NCBI GenBank assembly: GCA_964543545.1
Contig: CAZIYT010000001.1
Coordinates: 310,001 to 374,000, forward strand
DNA: 64,000 bases
Reading direction: 5' to 3'
Origin: UBA4416 sp964543545
GTDB lineage: Bacteria; Bacteroidota; Bacteroidia; B-17B0; Aurantibacillaceae
Part shown: positions 18,635 to 27,257 of the stretch, piece by piece
Position numbering within the stretch: the stretch's first letter is position 1
Layout of the letters: every line of letters starts with the position of its first letter
Notes under the pieces: generated by a model
What the model saw: the letters and a program-made list of their open reading frames with translations, nothing else
What the model was told of the DNA's origin: nothing
The model's database searches: none
Position numbers and translations under genes: made by a program

Positions 18635-18721
18635 CCTGTTTGTAAACAGACCGCCGGGCCGGTCTTCCCTGAATTTTTTATGGAATGGGCTGAATAATAT
18701 TGCGTAAATTTACCGCACTTT

Positions 18722-19540
18722 ATGGCAGGCCCTCAGGATACAGCTCAAATGTCGTTCATGCAACACCTCGATGCGTTGCGATGGCACCTGGTACGCAGCG
18801 CTATTGCCATTGCCCTTTGTGCCATTGTCCTCTTCCTCAACAATAATTTTTTGTTCGATACGGTTATTTTCGGGCCACTAAAACAGGAGTTCATTTCTTA
18901 CCGTGCGCTTTGCTCTTTAGGGCATAACATCGGCGCCGGCGACGTGATGTGCATGACCGTGAAAATACCGCACCTGCAAACACTTTCTGCCTCCGAACAA
19001 TTTTTCACCCACATGTGGATTGCCCTGGTGGGCGGCATCATCATTGCTTTTCCCTATGTGCTGTATGAGATCTGGAAATTCATTAAGCCGGCTTTAAAGG
19101 ATACGGAATCGCGCCCGGCACAATGGTTTGTGATCGTGGCCTCTCTCCTATTCCTGATCGGGATCTTCTTCGGGTATTTCTTATTGTTCCCGATGTCTTA
19201 TAATTTCCTCATCAACTATACACTTTCAGATAGCAATATCGTGCAGACGAATAATACGCTGGACGATTACATTTCCCTGATCTCTACCATGACGCTGGTA
19301 TCGGGCGTGGTGTTCGAGATGCCGATCATTGTGTACTTCCTCTCCCGCCTGGGCTTGCTCACACCGGAGTTTATGCGCAAGTACCGCAAATATGCCGTGG
19401 TGGTGATCCTCATTGCCGCTGCCGTGATCACGCCTTCTCCCGATGTTACCTCCCAGATGGTGGTGGCCGTTCCGATGTATCTCCTCTACGAAGGAAGTAT
19501 TTTTGTGAGTGCTTATGTGGTGAGGAAGAATAAGGTGTAG
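18722..19540 (+). CDS. tatC: Sec-independent protein translocase subunit TatC
   Basis: 272 residues with six predicted transmembrane helices (about residues 20-40, 98-120, 135-160, 185-205, 218-235 and 240-255). The N-terminal MSFMQHLDALRWHLVRS matches the conserved cytoplasmic start of TatC (HLxELRxRL), and FAYPYVLYEIWKFIKPAL-like and AVITPSPDVTSQMVVAVPMYLLYE segments are typical of the signal-peptide receptor. A loop of about 35 extra residues after the first helix with two Cys (CSLGH and DVMCMTV) is seen in Bacteroidota homologues. TatA is not in the window. Confidence 0.95.
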   Translation: MAGPQDTAQMSFMQHLDALRWHLVRSAIAIALCAIVLFLNNNFLFDTVIFGPLKQEFISYRALCSLGHNIGAGDVMCMTVKIPHLQTLSASEQFFTHMWIALVGGIIIAFPYVLYEIWKFIKPALKDTESRPAQWFVIVASLLFLIGIFFGYFLLFPMSYNFLINYTLSDSNIVQTNNTLDDYISLISTMTLVSGVVFEMPIIVYFLSRLGLLTPEFMRKYRKYAVVVILIAAAVITPSPDVTSQMVVAVPMYLLYEGSIFVSAYVVRKNKV

Positions 19541-19678
19541 ACCAAGCGGTCTGAAGAATTCCTTCAAAACAGATATCATCCAAAAGCCGACACCGGTTCA
19601 GTGAATAGGGCCACCGGAGCATTTCCCCCGTTTTCTTAAATGTGTTCCTGTAATTTAGCGGGCTCAATCCGTTTAATC

Positions 19679-20797
19679 ATGATGACATCAACTTCTCTTA
19701 AACAGGCAACCGGTCTTTTCCTGGGCCTGATCCTGACAGCTTTCAGCGCCGGCTCCCTGTCTGCCGGCAAAACAACGCTCCTCAAAAACAGGTATCCTGC
19801 CGAAGAAAACAGCAGGCTGATCACAGGAAAAGAATTTATAAGCCTCGAGATCAAAAGCAAGATCAGCGCGGGCATTGGGCTCGGGCAGGCCATAGAGATT
19901 GGCATCCTTGTAAAAAACGATAAGAACAAAGAGTACAGAACACCCGGTTTCCCGGAAGAGGGATCGTTCCGGACAGTGGAATGGGACCAGTTCGGGGTGG
20001 ACGTTGAGGGCGGAACCTTTGCCGATGGCAAGGTGATCATCAGCAGCAACTTCGCCGACATCAAAGAGCATCAGGTAAAAGTAAAGGCCTACCTGCTAAA
20101 AAATCCGGAGCTCAAAAGCGAGCTCATCTTACACCTGGATTATAAAGGCGGGATGCTCGCGGATTTTTCGGGAACACCCGGGAAAGCAGGACGAAACGGG
20201 CAGAGCGGGCAGCGTGGCGACAATGGAAGCAGCTCAACGTCACCCAGGGATGGCGGAAACGGGGGACAGGGCGGAAACGGGGGTGATGGCGGACAAGGAC
20301 AGGACATCGAGGTGTTTGCCAAAATGAAGCCTGATCCTATTCTGAAAAAAGACCTGCTGGAAGTACGCGTGAAAAGTAAAACCACAGGTGTCGAGCAGAT
20401 TTACCTCGTCGATCCGGACGGTGGAAAATTAAACGTGAGTGCGGACGGTGGCGCCGGTGGTTCTGGTGGCGCCGGTGGTTACGGTGGACCGGGAGGCAGC
20501 AACAGCTATAGCAAAACCTCGGGAAATGGTGGAAACGCGGGCTTTGCCGGTAATGGCGGAAACGGTGCCAAAGGTGGCTCCATCACGGTTTATTTAGACC
20601 CCAGCGCTGATAAGCTCCCCGCAGGAACACTGACCTACTCCAATGAAGGTGGTGCTGCCGGCAACAGGGGCCAGGCGGGTGTCGGCGGTGCTAAAGGCGA
20701 CTACCCTTCCAGCTGGGGTCAGCATGGTGCTGCCGGCTTCCCCGGAAACAGCGGCACAAAAGGCCCGGAGATCAAAATCATCAAACAAAAGCTTTAA
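19679..20797 (+). CDS. Secreted collagen-like Gly-rich protein
   Basis: 372 residues from the ATG at 19679, chosen because it opens a clear signal peptide (KQATGLFLGLILTAFSAGS). Residues 25-160 are an uncharacterised beta-rich domain. Two low-complexity regions follow: about 165-205 with G-x-y triplets (GTPGKAGRNGQSGQRGDNG) and GGNGGQGG runs, and about 260-372 with GGAGGSGG and GNGGNAGFAGNGG repeats, separated by a folded segment (EVFAKMKPDPILKKDLLEVRV). Such collagen-like stretches form extended triple helices or bristle-like surface fibres in other bacteria. Function here is unknown. No sorting domain is visible at the C-terminus. Confidence 0.8.
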   Translation: MMTSTSLKQATGLFLGLILTAFSAGSLSAGKTTLLKNRYPAEENSRLITGKEFISLEIKSKISAGIGLGQAIEIGILVKNDKNKEYRTPGFPEEGSFRTVEWDQFGVDVEGGTFADGKVIISSNFADIKEHQVKVKAYLLKNPELKSELILHLDYKGGMLADFSGTPGKAGRNGQSGQRGDNGSSSTSPRDGGNGGQGGNGGDGGQGQDIEVFAKMKPDPILKKDLLEVRVKSKTTGVEQIYLVDPDGGKLNVSADGGAGGSGGAGGYGGPGGSNSYSKTSGNGGNAGFAGNGGNGAKGGSITVYLDPSADKLPAGTLTYSNEGGAAGNRGQAGVGGAKGDYPSSWGQHGAAGFPGNSGTKGPEIKIIKQKL

Positions 20798-20868
20798 GCT
20801 TGCTGCTTCATAAGGATTTGGTATTCGTGCAATTGTGTGTAATTTAGGAGGCACAAACACCGATCCTT

Positions 20869-21216
20869 ATGTCACAGCAGGTTGAAGAATTCAATGCATA
20901 CCGTTCGAAAATGAATGAGGTTATTTTAGGAAAAGATAACCTCGTGATCAAACGTCTCTTTAACTTAGATACGCAAACCTATTCTGAAGGCGCGCTGAAT
21001 GTGAAGACCAAAGAAATGCTGGGCCTGGTAGCGAGTATGGTGCTGCGTTGCGACGACTGTATCAAATACCATTTACTGAAATGCCATGAGCAGGGCTGCA
21101 GCACCGAAGAGATCTACGAGATCTTTGCTGTAGCCAATATCGTCGGCGGCACCATCGTGATCCCTCACACCCGCCGCGGCGCCGAGTTCTGGGAAGAGCT
21201 CGTGTCCTCAAGCTGA
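20869..21216 (+). CDS. AhpD-like carboxymuconolactone decarboxylase family protein
   Basis: 115 residues. The family motif with the redox Cys pair and His is present as LRCDDCIKYHLLKCHEQG (Cys-x-x-Cys-x-x-x-His), the arrangement of AhpD-type alkyl-hydroperoxidase helpers, followed by EIYEIFAVANIVGGTIVIPHTRRGAEFW. It is probably a small cytoplasmic peroxidase-associated or carboxymuconolactone-like enzyme. A TAATTTAG box with a purine-rich GGAGG lies about 20 nt upstream. No partner peroxiredoxin is adjacent. Confidence 0.88.
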   Translation: MSQQVEEFNAYRSKMNEVILGKDNLVIKRLFNLDTQTYSEGALNVKTKEMLGLVASMVLRCDDCIKYHLLKCHEQGCSTEEIYEIFAVANIVGGTIVIPHTRRGAEFWEELVSSS

Positions 21217-21411
21217 TTTTCCTTTTTTGACTCCTTTCCTGCTCTGCTCTGGCAGCGGGTTCCGGCTGTTTTCTGTTTTTTAATTAGGCGATGTACTTAT
21301 GGTGAGAGTATGCTGCGAAAACCTGTGAATAAGCTGATGAGTCCAACGGACATTTTTATGGCCTTCAGAAAATTACTGTTACTTTCTTTTTGATTTGCGT
21401 TATCATGGCAA

Positions 21412-22083
21412 ATGAATCTCCGGCACTATATCCTCCCCGTGTGTATCGGAAGCAATCTCCTGGCACAGGAACATGCGCCCTTGTGCCCGCAGCTCAATTT
21501 CGGATTCACACATGCGGTTTATTCCTCCATTTGCTTAAAATCCCTCCCGGATCAACAGGCAGCCAGGCCGGAGAGAAAACCCCGGCGATCTACTATGGCA
21601 GAATCACAATACGGCTTTGGGATCGGGATGTTTCTGTGGATGCCCATGAACGAAAGGCTGGTATATAAACCAAAACTGGAAGGGAATTTCACGACCACCT
21701 GCCTGAGAGAAAAAGCCAGGCTCTTTGCCACGTCGTTTGACATAGGCGTGTCCAATAGCTTTGCCATGGCGTTGAAGCCCGCAAACGATCATGGTATTAT
21801 TTATATGGCGCGGAACATGAGCTGCTATTTAAGCAGTAAGCAACCTTACCTGCTGCTGGGGCCAAAGATCAACCTGAAAAAATTCGATACGGGCTTTATC
21901 AACAAAGGCTTTCAGAACGAGCTCGCTTTTGGATTCTTACTCGGCTACGGCATCAATTACGAATTTCACGGAACCAATGTGGCACCGGAGATCATCTACA
22001 GCCTCACTTCGACCGCGCAGAATAAGATCAACGATAACCGGAAAGTCCTTCATACGATTTCGCTGGCCATAAATTTCTTCTGA
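21412..22083 (+). CDS. PorT-like outer-membrane beta-barrel protein
   Basis: 223 residues. The N-terminus is a short, somewhat weak signal peptide (YILPVCIGSNLLAQ). The rest alternates hydrophobic and polar residues with many aromatic/Gly turns (QYGFGIGMFLW, ELAFGFLLGYGINYEF) and ends in Phe (SLAINFF), as expected of an eight-stranded outer-membrane barrel of the PorT/OMP_b-brl_2 type common in Bacteroidota. In the same frame, 54 nt upstream, ATG GCC TTC ... TTT TGA (21358-21393) encodes MAFRKLLLLSF and then stops, so the annotated start might be secondary. The family assignment is by pattern only. Confidence 0.65.
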   Translation: MNLRHYILPVCIGSNLLAQEHAPLCPQLNFGFTHAVYSSICLKSLPDQQAARPERKPRRSTMAESQYGFGIGMFLWMPMNERLVYKPKLEGNFTTTCLREKARLFATSFDIGVSNSFAMALKPANDHGIIYMARNMSCYLSSKQPYLLLGPKINLKKFDTGFINKGFQNELAFGFLLGYGINYEFHGTNVAPEIIYSLTSTAQNKINDNRKVLHTISLAINFF

Positions 22084-22131
22084 TCACATGGGGCTTCGAC
22101 TACGCTCCGCCATCGGAAGTAAAAATGTATC

Positions 22132-22156
22132 GGTGGCTTCGAGAGCCTCAGGCACC
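22132..22156. repeat. Dispersed GGCTTCGAGAGCCTCAG repeat, copy 1 (single arm)
   Basis: One arm of a motif (GGTGGCTTCGAGAGCCTCAG then GCACC) that reappears as full hairpins at 38436-38483 and 42392-42444. It lies between the convergent PorT-like gene and the ABC permease gene. The flanking CTTCGACTACGCTC at 22093-22106 also recurs at 34975-34988. Confidence 0.6.
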
Positions 22157-22164
22157 TATTACAA

Positions 22165-25100
22165 TTAATTAATCGTAATGCTCACATTGGCACTGTTGGC
22201 ATCCAGGTCCGGAGGTCGCGGCGCTTCACCGAATTTGCAGCGGTTGTTGTCCGGAATCCGGTCGATGAGCTTATTGTATGGATCGAGGCCCGCAGAAAAC
22301 GGTTCTTTATCTACGATGAACTCAAAAGTCTTGACAGGCTTATCCATTTTTATTTTTTTAAGCAGCAGTTCCTTCGCTACCTTTTTCCCCTTCACATCCT
22401 GCTGTACGAAAATCCCGATGTCCATCCAGTCGTTCACCGGAACGGCCTTGCTCTTACCAAGGCTATCCGCTTTGAACTTGCCTGAACCTACCGTTAAGGT
22501 CACTTTATATGTTCCGTCGGCCTGCTTCACCGATTTCAGCTCTTTCACATAGTTTTCGTAAATGGTAATGTCTTCAAACAGGTCTTTCACCACATACTGC
22601 ATGCTGTCCGGAACGGAGAGCTTCATGTTGGCAACGAATTCCTTTGCCGTGGTATAAGGCGCGCTCTGAAAGGCCGTTTTTTTAATATAGCGTTTCAGAG
22701 CCGCATTCACGGAATCCTCGCCGATATAGTCTTTCAGCGCATACATGATCAGGCAGCCCTTATTGTAATGGATATATTGCTGGTTTTCCGCCAGCATGAT
22801 CGGTAATTCCTTTTTGCTTTCGGAAGCGCGACCCATCAGGTATTTGTTGAGAGCGTCTTTCAGGAATTTATGCATGGCTTCTTTGCCGTATTCTTTTTCC
22901 ATCACCATCATGGCGCTGTATTCGGCCATCGATTCGCTCATGAGGGTAGCGCCCTGCACATCGGCGCCAATCACCTGGTGCGCCCACCATTGGTGACCTA
23001 CCTCGTGTGCCGTCACATAAAATGGATAATCAATGCTCAATGGATCTTCCTTATCCACGTTGGCAATAAAGCCGATGCTCTCCGAAAAAGGAATGGTATT
23101 CGGGAAAGATTGTGCAAAGGTGGCATAGCGTGGAAACTCCAGGATGCGCACCTGGCGGTGCTGGTAAGGGCTGAAGGCTTTTTCGTAATAGGCCAGTGAT
23201 TTCTTGATGGAGTTGATCATGCGGTCGAGGTTATACTCGTGGCCCGGGTGGTAATAGATCTCGATGTTGATATTCTTATATTTATCTTTCTTCATCGCAT
23301 AGCGCGCTGACAGGAAGGAATAGAAGTTCAGGATCGGGCTATCCATTTTGTAATGGAAGTAGCGCCTGCCGTCTTTGCTGTATTCCTTCATGAGGTAACC
23401 CGGGGCAATGGCGATCTGATCGGCCTCCGTGCTTACGATGCATTCAAAACGGATCCAGTCGGCATCCTTGCTGATGTACGTATTCGCATAGGCCGTTGTA
23501 TCGTCGATGCTGGCAACACGCTGTTTCGGCCTCAGGCTGAATTTCTTGCGCGCTTCATTTTCGCCCAGCTCCATGCCGTCGTTGTAGCCGATAGATGGCA
23601 GCAGGCTGTTATTGATAAAGGTGCCGTTATACACCACATCGGTTTTGGCATCGTTGCTGAACCAGCTTTTGCGCATATAGTCGATGCTGTAATCCATACG
23701 GATGGAATCACCCGGCTGGAGCGGGGAAAGCAGCTTAAAGCCTTTAATGTAGAGATCCGTATCGTTGAAGATTATTTTTTCCGGCGTTGAGAATTTCAAC
23801 GATCTCAGCTCCGTGTTGGAATTGTAATTGATGATCAGCGTATCTACCGCTTTGTTGTGCTTATTCTTCAGGTAGTAATAGCCTTTGAACGTGGCTCCCA
23901 GCTCCTTCGGATACAGGTCGACCTCTACATAGCTTGATACCACGCGCGGCTGGAGCGTATATTGAAAATGCTTATAGCTTTTCTCAAACTTCGCCTGGAG
24001 CTTTTCATAATCCTTTCTGCTGAGCAGCTCGTGGGCAACCTTGACATTGTAATAGATCACGCTTCCGGTAGCAACAAAAACGATAAAGGCGATCACCGCC
24101 GTGATCCTCAGCTGCCTGTGTGAATCGTACTTCGAAAAGCGGAAACGGGCTTTCCAGCCTTTTTCTTTTCCACGCAGGTAAAAGCGGATCGCGATGACAA
24201 ACAGCAGGGCGATCACGGCCACCCAATACAGCTTAAAGAAATAATAGATCGGCACCGTATGCCCGAAACCATTCATATCGCTGTAACCCATCATCGGGCC
24301 GCTCGAGTTGAAATTAAACAGTGGATTATCGATCTGGAGGCGGCTGAAAATAATGCGTGACAGGAAGGCAATGATGAAGGCGATGACAAAGCCTACATAC
24401 TTATTGCTCACCATGCATTGAATGATAAAGCAGAGGGCTGCCGTAATGGCCAGGCCCACAAAGTTGCGGCCGTAGATGGTGGCAATGTACTGATCCAGCT
24501 CGAATTTGTAATAGCCTTTCAGGGACTGGATAACCATGCCTGTGAGAATAGCACCGAGCAGGCCTAAAGCCACCGCTCCCATCAGGCCCAGGTATTTCCC
24601 GATCACCAGGGTGGGCGATTTCACGGGAGAGGCACCTACCAGCTCATCGACTTTAAATTGTTTTTCGTTGAACACCAGGTTCCCCGAATAAAAAATGATG
24701 AGGATGGCCAGCATGAACTGAAACATAGAGCCTGTCTGCTCGGAGATGTTGTAGGTCACCGGGTACACTTCCGTTCCGAAGATCAGGGAGTTGAAGCTGC
24801 TGATGATGTAGGCCAGCACAGCCCCCAGCACGATCATGATGATGAAGAAATAGCTTTTGATGATGCGTTTGTATTCAAAGCGGGCAATGAACAGGAGCTG
24901 GTTCCAGAAGGCTTTCCCGCTGGTGCTGATCGTTACCTTCGGCAGATCGGAAATATGCTGGATGGCGGGAGTTTGCGGAGAGTAGCTCTCTTCTTTTTTG
25001 CGGAACGAAAAGCGCCTGATAGGATTCAGGAATTGTGAGAAGCTGAACCTCGCATAGCTGAACCACATGATGAGCAGGGCCAGGCCGAGCCAAACGATAC

Positions 25101-25845
25101 GGTTGTAGAGCAGCACATCCGTTAAAGGCAGCATGCGCTCATTCTGCTCGAAGGGTGTCCAGTATTGCGTGATCTTGCTGAGGGCTTTATTCCCGTATGG
25201 GTCGAGCATAGCTGCCAGCGACTGGTATTCAATATCCGAGAGGATGGAGCTGGCCGCGAGGTCGAATAAAAAGAAGATGATGGTGAAGAGGTAAGCGATG
25301 GTGGTGTTCCGTAAAAAGGTGGTGAGCGAGAAATAAATAATCCCGAACAAGAGCGTGTTGGGCACCACAAAAAAGAGAAAAGGCTGAATGTAATTGTACA
25401 GCCCGATGGGGCCGATGGTAGGCTGGTTATGACCGATCGCGCTTCCCAGGAGCAGGCCGAAAAGCTGACCGCTGAACACGAACAGGGCAATCAGCAGCAC
25501 ACCGAAAAACCTTCCGAAAAAATAAGCCGGCTTAGTGATGGGCTTTGTAAAAAAGAGCGAATGGGAATTGAATTCGAAATCGCGCTGAATCGCCGTCGCC
25601 ATCACGGCAATGATGATCATGTTGTGGATCAGCGCCAGGATGTTCTGGTTGAAAGCCAGGTACAGGCTCGCATTGGCGAGTGCGCTGTTCAGGTAAGTAT
25701 TGCTATCGCTCGAGCCCAAAGGCAGAACGCCCGAACCCGCCAGCGAAAGGAAAAGGTAAAAGGCAAAGTAAATGCTAAAGAACACATAGGTAGAAGGCTT
25801 CCTGAGTGCATACTTCAATTCGAACCGGAGAATTTCTAAAAACAT
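22165..25845 (-). CDS. ABC transporter permease fused to M1-family aminopeptidase
   Basis: 1226 residues from the ATG at 25845 (a TTG three codons upstream is less likely). The first 570 residues hold two sets of about six transmembrane helices, an ABC-2-type permease. Residues 600-1226 form an extracytoplasmic M1 peptidase: an N-terminal beta domain, then HEVGHQWW at about residue 948 with zinc-binding His-His and, 19 residues further, Glu in LMSESMAEYSA. The spacing is one residue longer than in classic M1 enzymes (18). Permease-peptidase fusions are known in Bacteroidota; the substrate is unknown. The ATPase gene is just upstream in the same direction (29 nt gap), so they form one transporter. 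Confidence 0.9.
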   Translation of the reverse strand: MFLEILRFELKYALRKPSTYVFFSIYFAFYLFLSLAGSGVLPLGSSDSNTYLNSALANASLYLAFNQNILALIHNMIIIAVMATAIQRDFEFNSHSLFFTKPITKPAYFFGRFFGVLLIALFVFSGQLFGLLLGSAIGHNQPTIGPIGLYNYIQPFLFFVVPNTLLFGIIYFSLTTFLRNTTIAYLFTIIFFLFDLAASSILSDIEYQSLAAMLDPYGNKALSKITQYWTPFEQNERMLPLTDVLLYNRIVWLGLALLIMWFSYARFSFSQFLNPIRRFSFRKKEESYSPQTPAIQHISDLPKVTISTSGKAFWNQLLFIARFEYKRIIKSYFFIIMIVLGAVLAYIISSFNSLIFGTEVYPVTYNISEQTGSMFQFMLAILIIFYSGNLVFNEKQFKVDELVGASPVKSPTLVIGKYLGLMGAVALGLLGAILTGMVIQSLKGYYKFELDQYIATIYGRNFVGLAITAALCFIIQCMVSNKYVGFVIAFIIAFLSRIIFSRLQIDNPLFNFNSSGPMMGYSDMNGFGHTVPIYYFFKLYWVAVIALLFVIAIRFYLRGKEKGWKARFRFSKYDSHRQLRITAVIAFIVFVATGSVIYYNVKVAHELLSRKDYEKLQAKFEKSYKHFQYTLQPRVVSSYVEVDLYPKELGATFKGYYYLKNKHNKAVDTLIINYNSNTELRSLKFSTPEKIIFNDTDLYIKGFKLLSPLQPGDSIRMDYSIDYMRKSWFSNDAKTDVVYNGTFINNSLLPSIGYNDGMELGENEARKKFSLRPKQRVASIDDTTAYANTYISKDADWIRFECIVSTEADQIAIAPGYLMKEYSKDGRRYFHYKMDSPILNFYSFLSARYAMKKDKYKNINIEIYYHPGHEYNLDRMINSIKKSLAYYEKAFSPYQHRQVRILEFPRYATFAQSFPNTIPFSESIGFIANVDKEDPLSIDYPFYVTAHEVGHQWWAHQVIGADVQGATLMSESMAEYSAMMVMEKEYGKEAMHKFLKDALNKYLMGRASESKKELPIMLAENQQYIHYNKGCLIMYALKDYIGEDSVNAALKRYIKKTAFQSAPYTTAKEFVANMKLSVPDSMQYVVKDLFEDITIYENYVKELKSVKQADGTYKVTLTVGSGKFKADSLGKSKAVPVNDWMDIGIFVQQDVKGKKVAKELLLKKIKMDKPVKTFEFIVDKEPFSAGLDPYNKLIDRIPDNNRCKFGEAPRPPDLDANSANVSITIN

Positions 25846-25874
25846 AAGCAGCAATTAATGGGGTTAAAAAATAA

Positions 25875-26738
25875 TTAAAGGATGTTTGAGAAATACACGT
25901 CCTCCAGATCCGGCTCTACAGCCACAAATGAAGCTTCAGGTACCTCATCGCTCTTCACATGAATGAGCAGGCGGCCTTCCACAATTTTTGCCGAGATGAT
26001 CTTATATTTTTCCTTGTAAGCGTTCAGCTCCGATTTGTCAATGATCAGGCTCCATACCCTGTTCTTCATATCCCTGATGGTATCGGACGGTTTTCCGTCC
26101 AGCAGCACCTGGCCGCGGTTCATGATCACCATCCGCGGGCAGAGGTTCTTGATGTCTTCCACAATATGCGTGGAGAGGATCACGATGATGTTCTCACCGA
26201 GATCGCTCAGGATATTATGAAAACGGTTGCGCTCTGCCGGGTCGAGGCCTGCGGTCGGTTCATCCACGATGATGAGCTTCGGATTTCCGAGCAAGGCCTG
26301 TGCAATGCCGAAGCGCTGGCGCATCCCGCCGGAATACTCGCTCAGGTTGCGCTTGCGGGCCTCAAACAAATTGGTTTGCTGCAGGAGGGCATCGCAGAGC
26401 TCTTTACGTTCCGCTTTGTTATTAATGCCTTTCAACACCGCAAAGTGATGCAGCATGTCTTCGGCATTCACCTTGGGATAAAAGCCAAAATCCTGGGGCA
26501 GGTAGCCCAGCATTTTTCTCAGCTCTTCTTTTTGCTTCACGATATTGATATCGCCCAGCATAATGCTTCCTTCATCCGGATCCTGCAAGGTGGCAATGGT
26601 ACGCATTAAGGTAGACTTGCCGGCGCCGTTCGGGCCTAATAACCCGAACATGCCGGGAGAGATGGTCAGGTTAATGTCGTTCAGGGCTTTCAGACCGTTG
26701 CTGTAGGTTTTGGAAACGTGAGAGATGGCTAATTGCAT
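25875..26738 (-). CDS. ABC transporter ATP-binding protein
   Basis: 287 residues from the ATG at 26738, which directly begins the nucleotide-binding domain (MQLAISHVSKTYSNG). An ATG 30 nt upstream is in frame, but a TACATTTG promoter box lies between the two, favouring the downstream start. Walker A is LLGPNGAGKST, the Q-loop is LGYLPQDFG, the signature is LSEYSGGMRQRFG, Walker B is LIIVDEPTAGLDP and the switch His is in LSTHIVED. It energises the permease-peptidase encoded immediately downstream. The C-terminal 70 residues are an accessory domain typical of ABC-2 exporters. Confidence 0.93.
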   Translation of the reverse strand: MQLAISHVSKTYSNGLKALNDINLTISPGMFGLLGPNGAGKSTLMRTIATLQDPDEGSIMLGDINIVKQKEELRKMLGYLPQDFGFYPKVNAEDMLHHFAVLKGINNKAERKELCDALLQQTNLFEARKRNLSEYSGGMRQRFGIAQALLGNPKLIIVDEPTAGLDPAERNRFHNILSDLGENIIVILSTHIVEDIKNLCPRMVIMNRGQVLLDGKPSDTIRDMKNRVWSLIIDKSELNAYKEKYKIISAKIVEGRLLIHVKSDEVPEASFVAVEPDLEDVYFSNIL

Positions 26739-27257
26739 AAAGATGGTTTTTTCCAAATGTAAGCTCATTTCTCCAGGATTGTTTCCGTTTAAAAAACTTA
26801 TATGACCATTCAGCCCTAAAAAGAACCAAATCGTTTAATAAGCCGGCGAAGAGACTGATTTGCTTTGAAGTGATTCTGGTTTAAGAAACTATCGTGCTCT
26901 CCGGATAATTTTTGGGCATCCGGGCGGGCTCATCGCTTCAATCTTTTGCAGGGTAAGGATTTTATTCAAAATAATAGTGAATGCCCGGCCAAAGGATTTT
27001 CGCTGTGATCCCTGACGCAGGCCTGCGCCGGATTGAAGCGGATTGCCATGCGCCTATTTTTACACAGCCTATAACAGCCCTCAGAAAAAGGCATCCGGGG
27101 CGCAAAGTATATGCCTGAAAAAATATCTCAAAAAGGGGATTTTTTTCCAAGCTCTACATCGGAAAAAGTCAGTAAGGCAGATTTTTTACCGGGTCCGACA
27201 TTTGAATTCTTCGGGTTGCTGTAGTTTGAAACTCCCGTAGATTTCAATTTATATTTT
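26739..27257. other. Intergenic region between ABC operon and kaiC, with repeat B
   Basis: About 520 nt without a credible gene; the reading frames that cross it lack family features and overlap repeats. It holds the divergent promoters for the ABC operon (TACATTTG, minus strand 26754-26761) and kaiC, and a member of dispersed repeat family 1 at about 26910-27050. Confidence 0.7.
26910..27050 (-). repeat. Dispersed repeat family 1, copy B
   Basis: Read on the minus strand, 27018-26994 gives GCGTCAGGGATCACAGCGAA then AATCC, close to copy A at 35078-35102 (GCGCCAGGGATTGCAGTGGA then AATCC). CGCTTCAATCTTTTGC at 26934-26949 matches CGCTTCAATCTTTTTGC at 34953-34969. Thus both halves of the element are shared between two unrelated gaps. 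Confidence 0.65.

Noticed and set aside
22084..22164. CRISPR or att site suggested by the repeated GGCTTCGAGAGCCTCAG motif
   Set aside because: Copies are single, far apart and without spacers or an integrase; a dispersed hairpin repeat explains them better.
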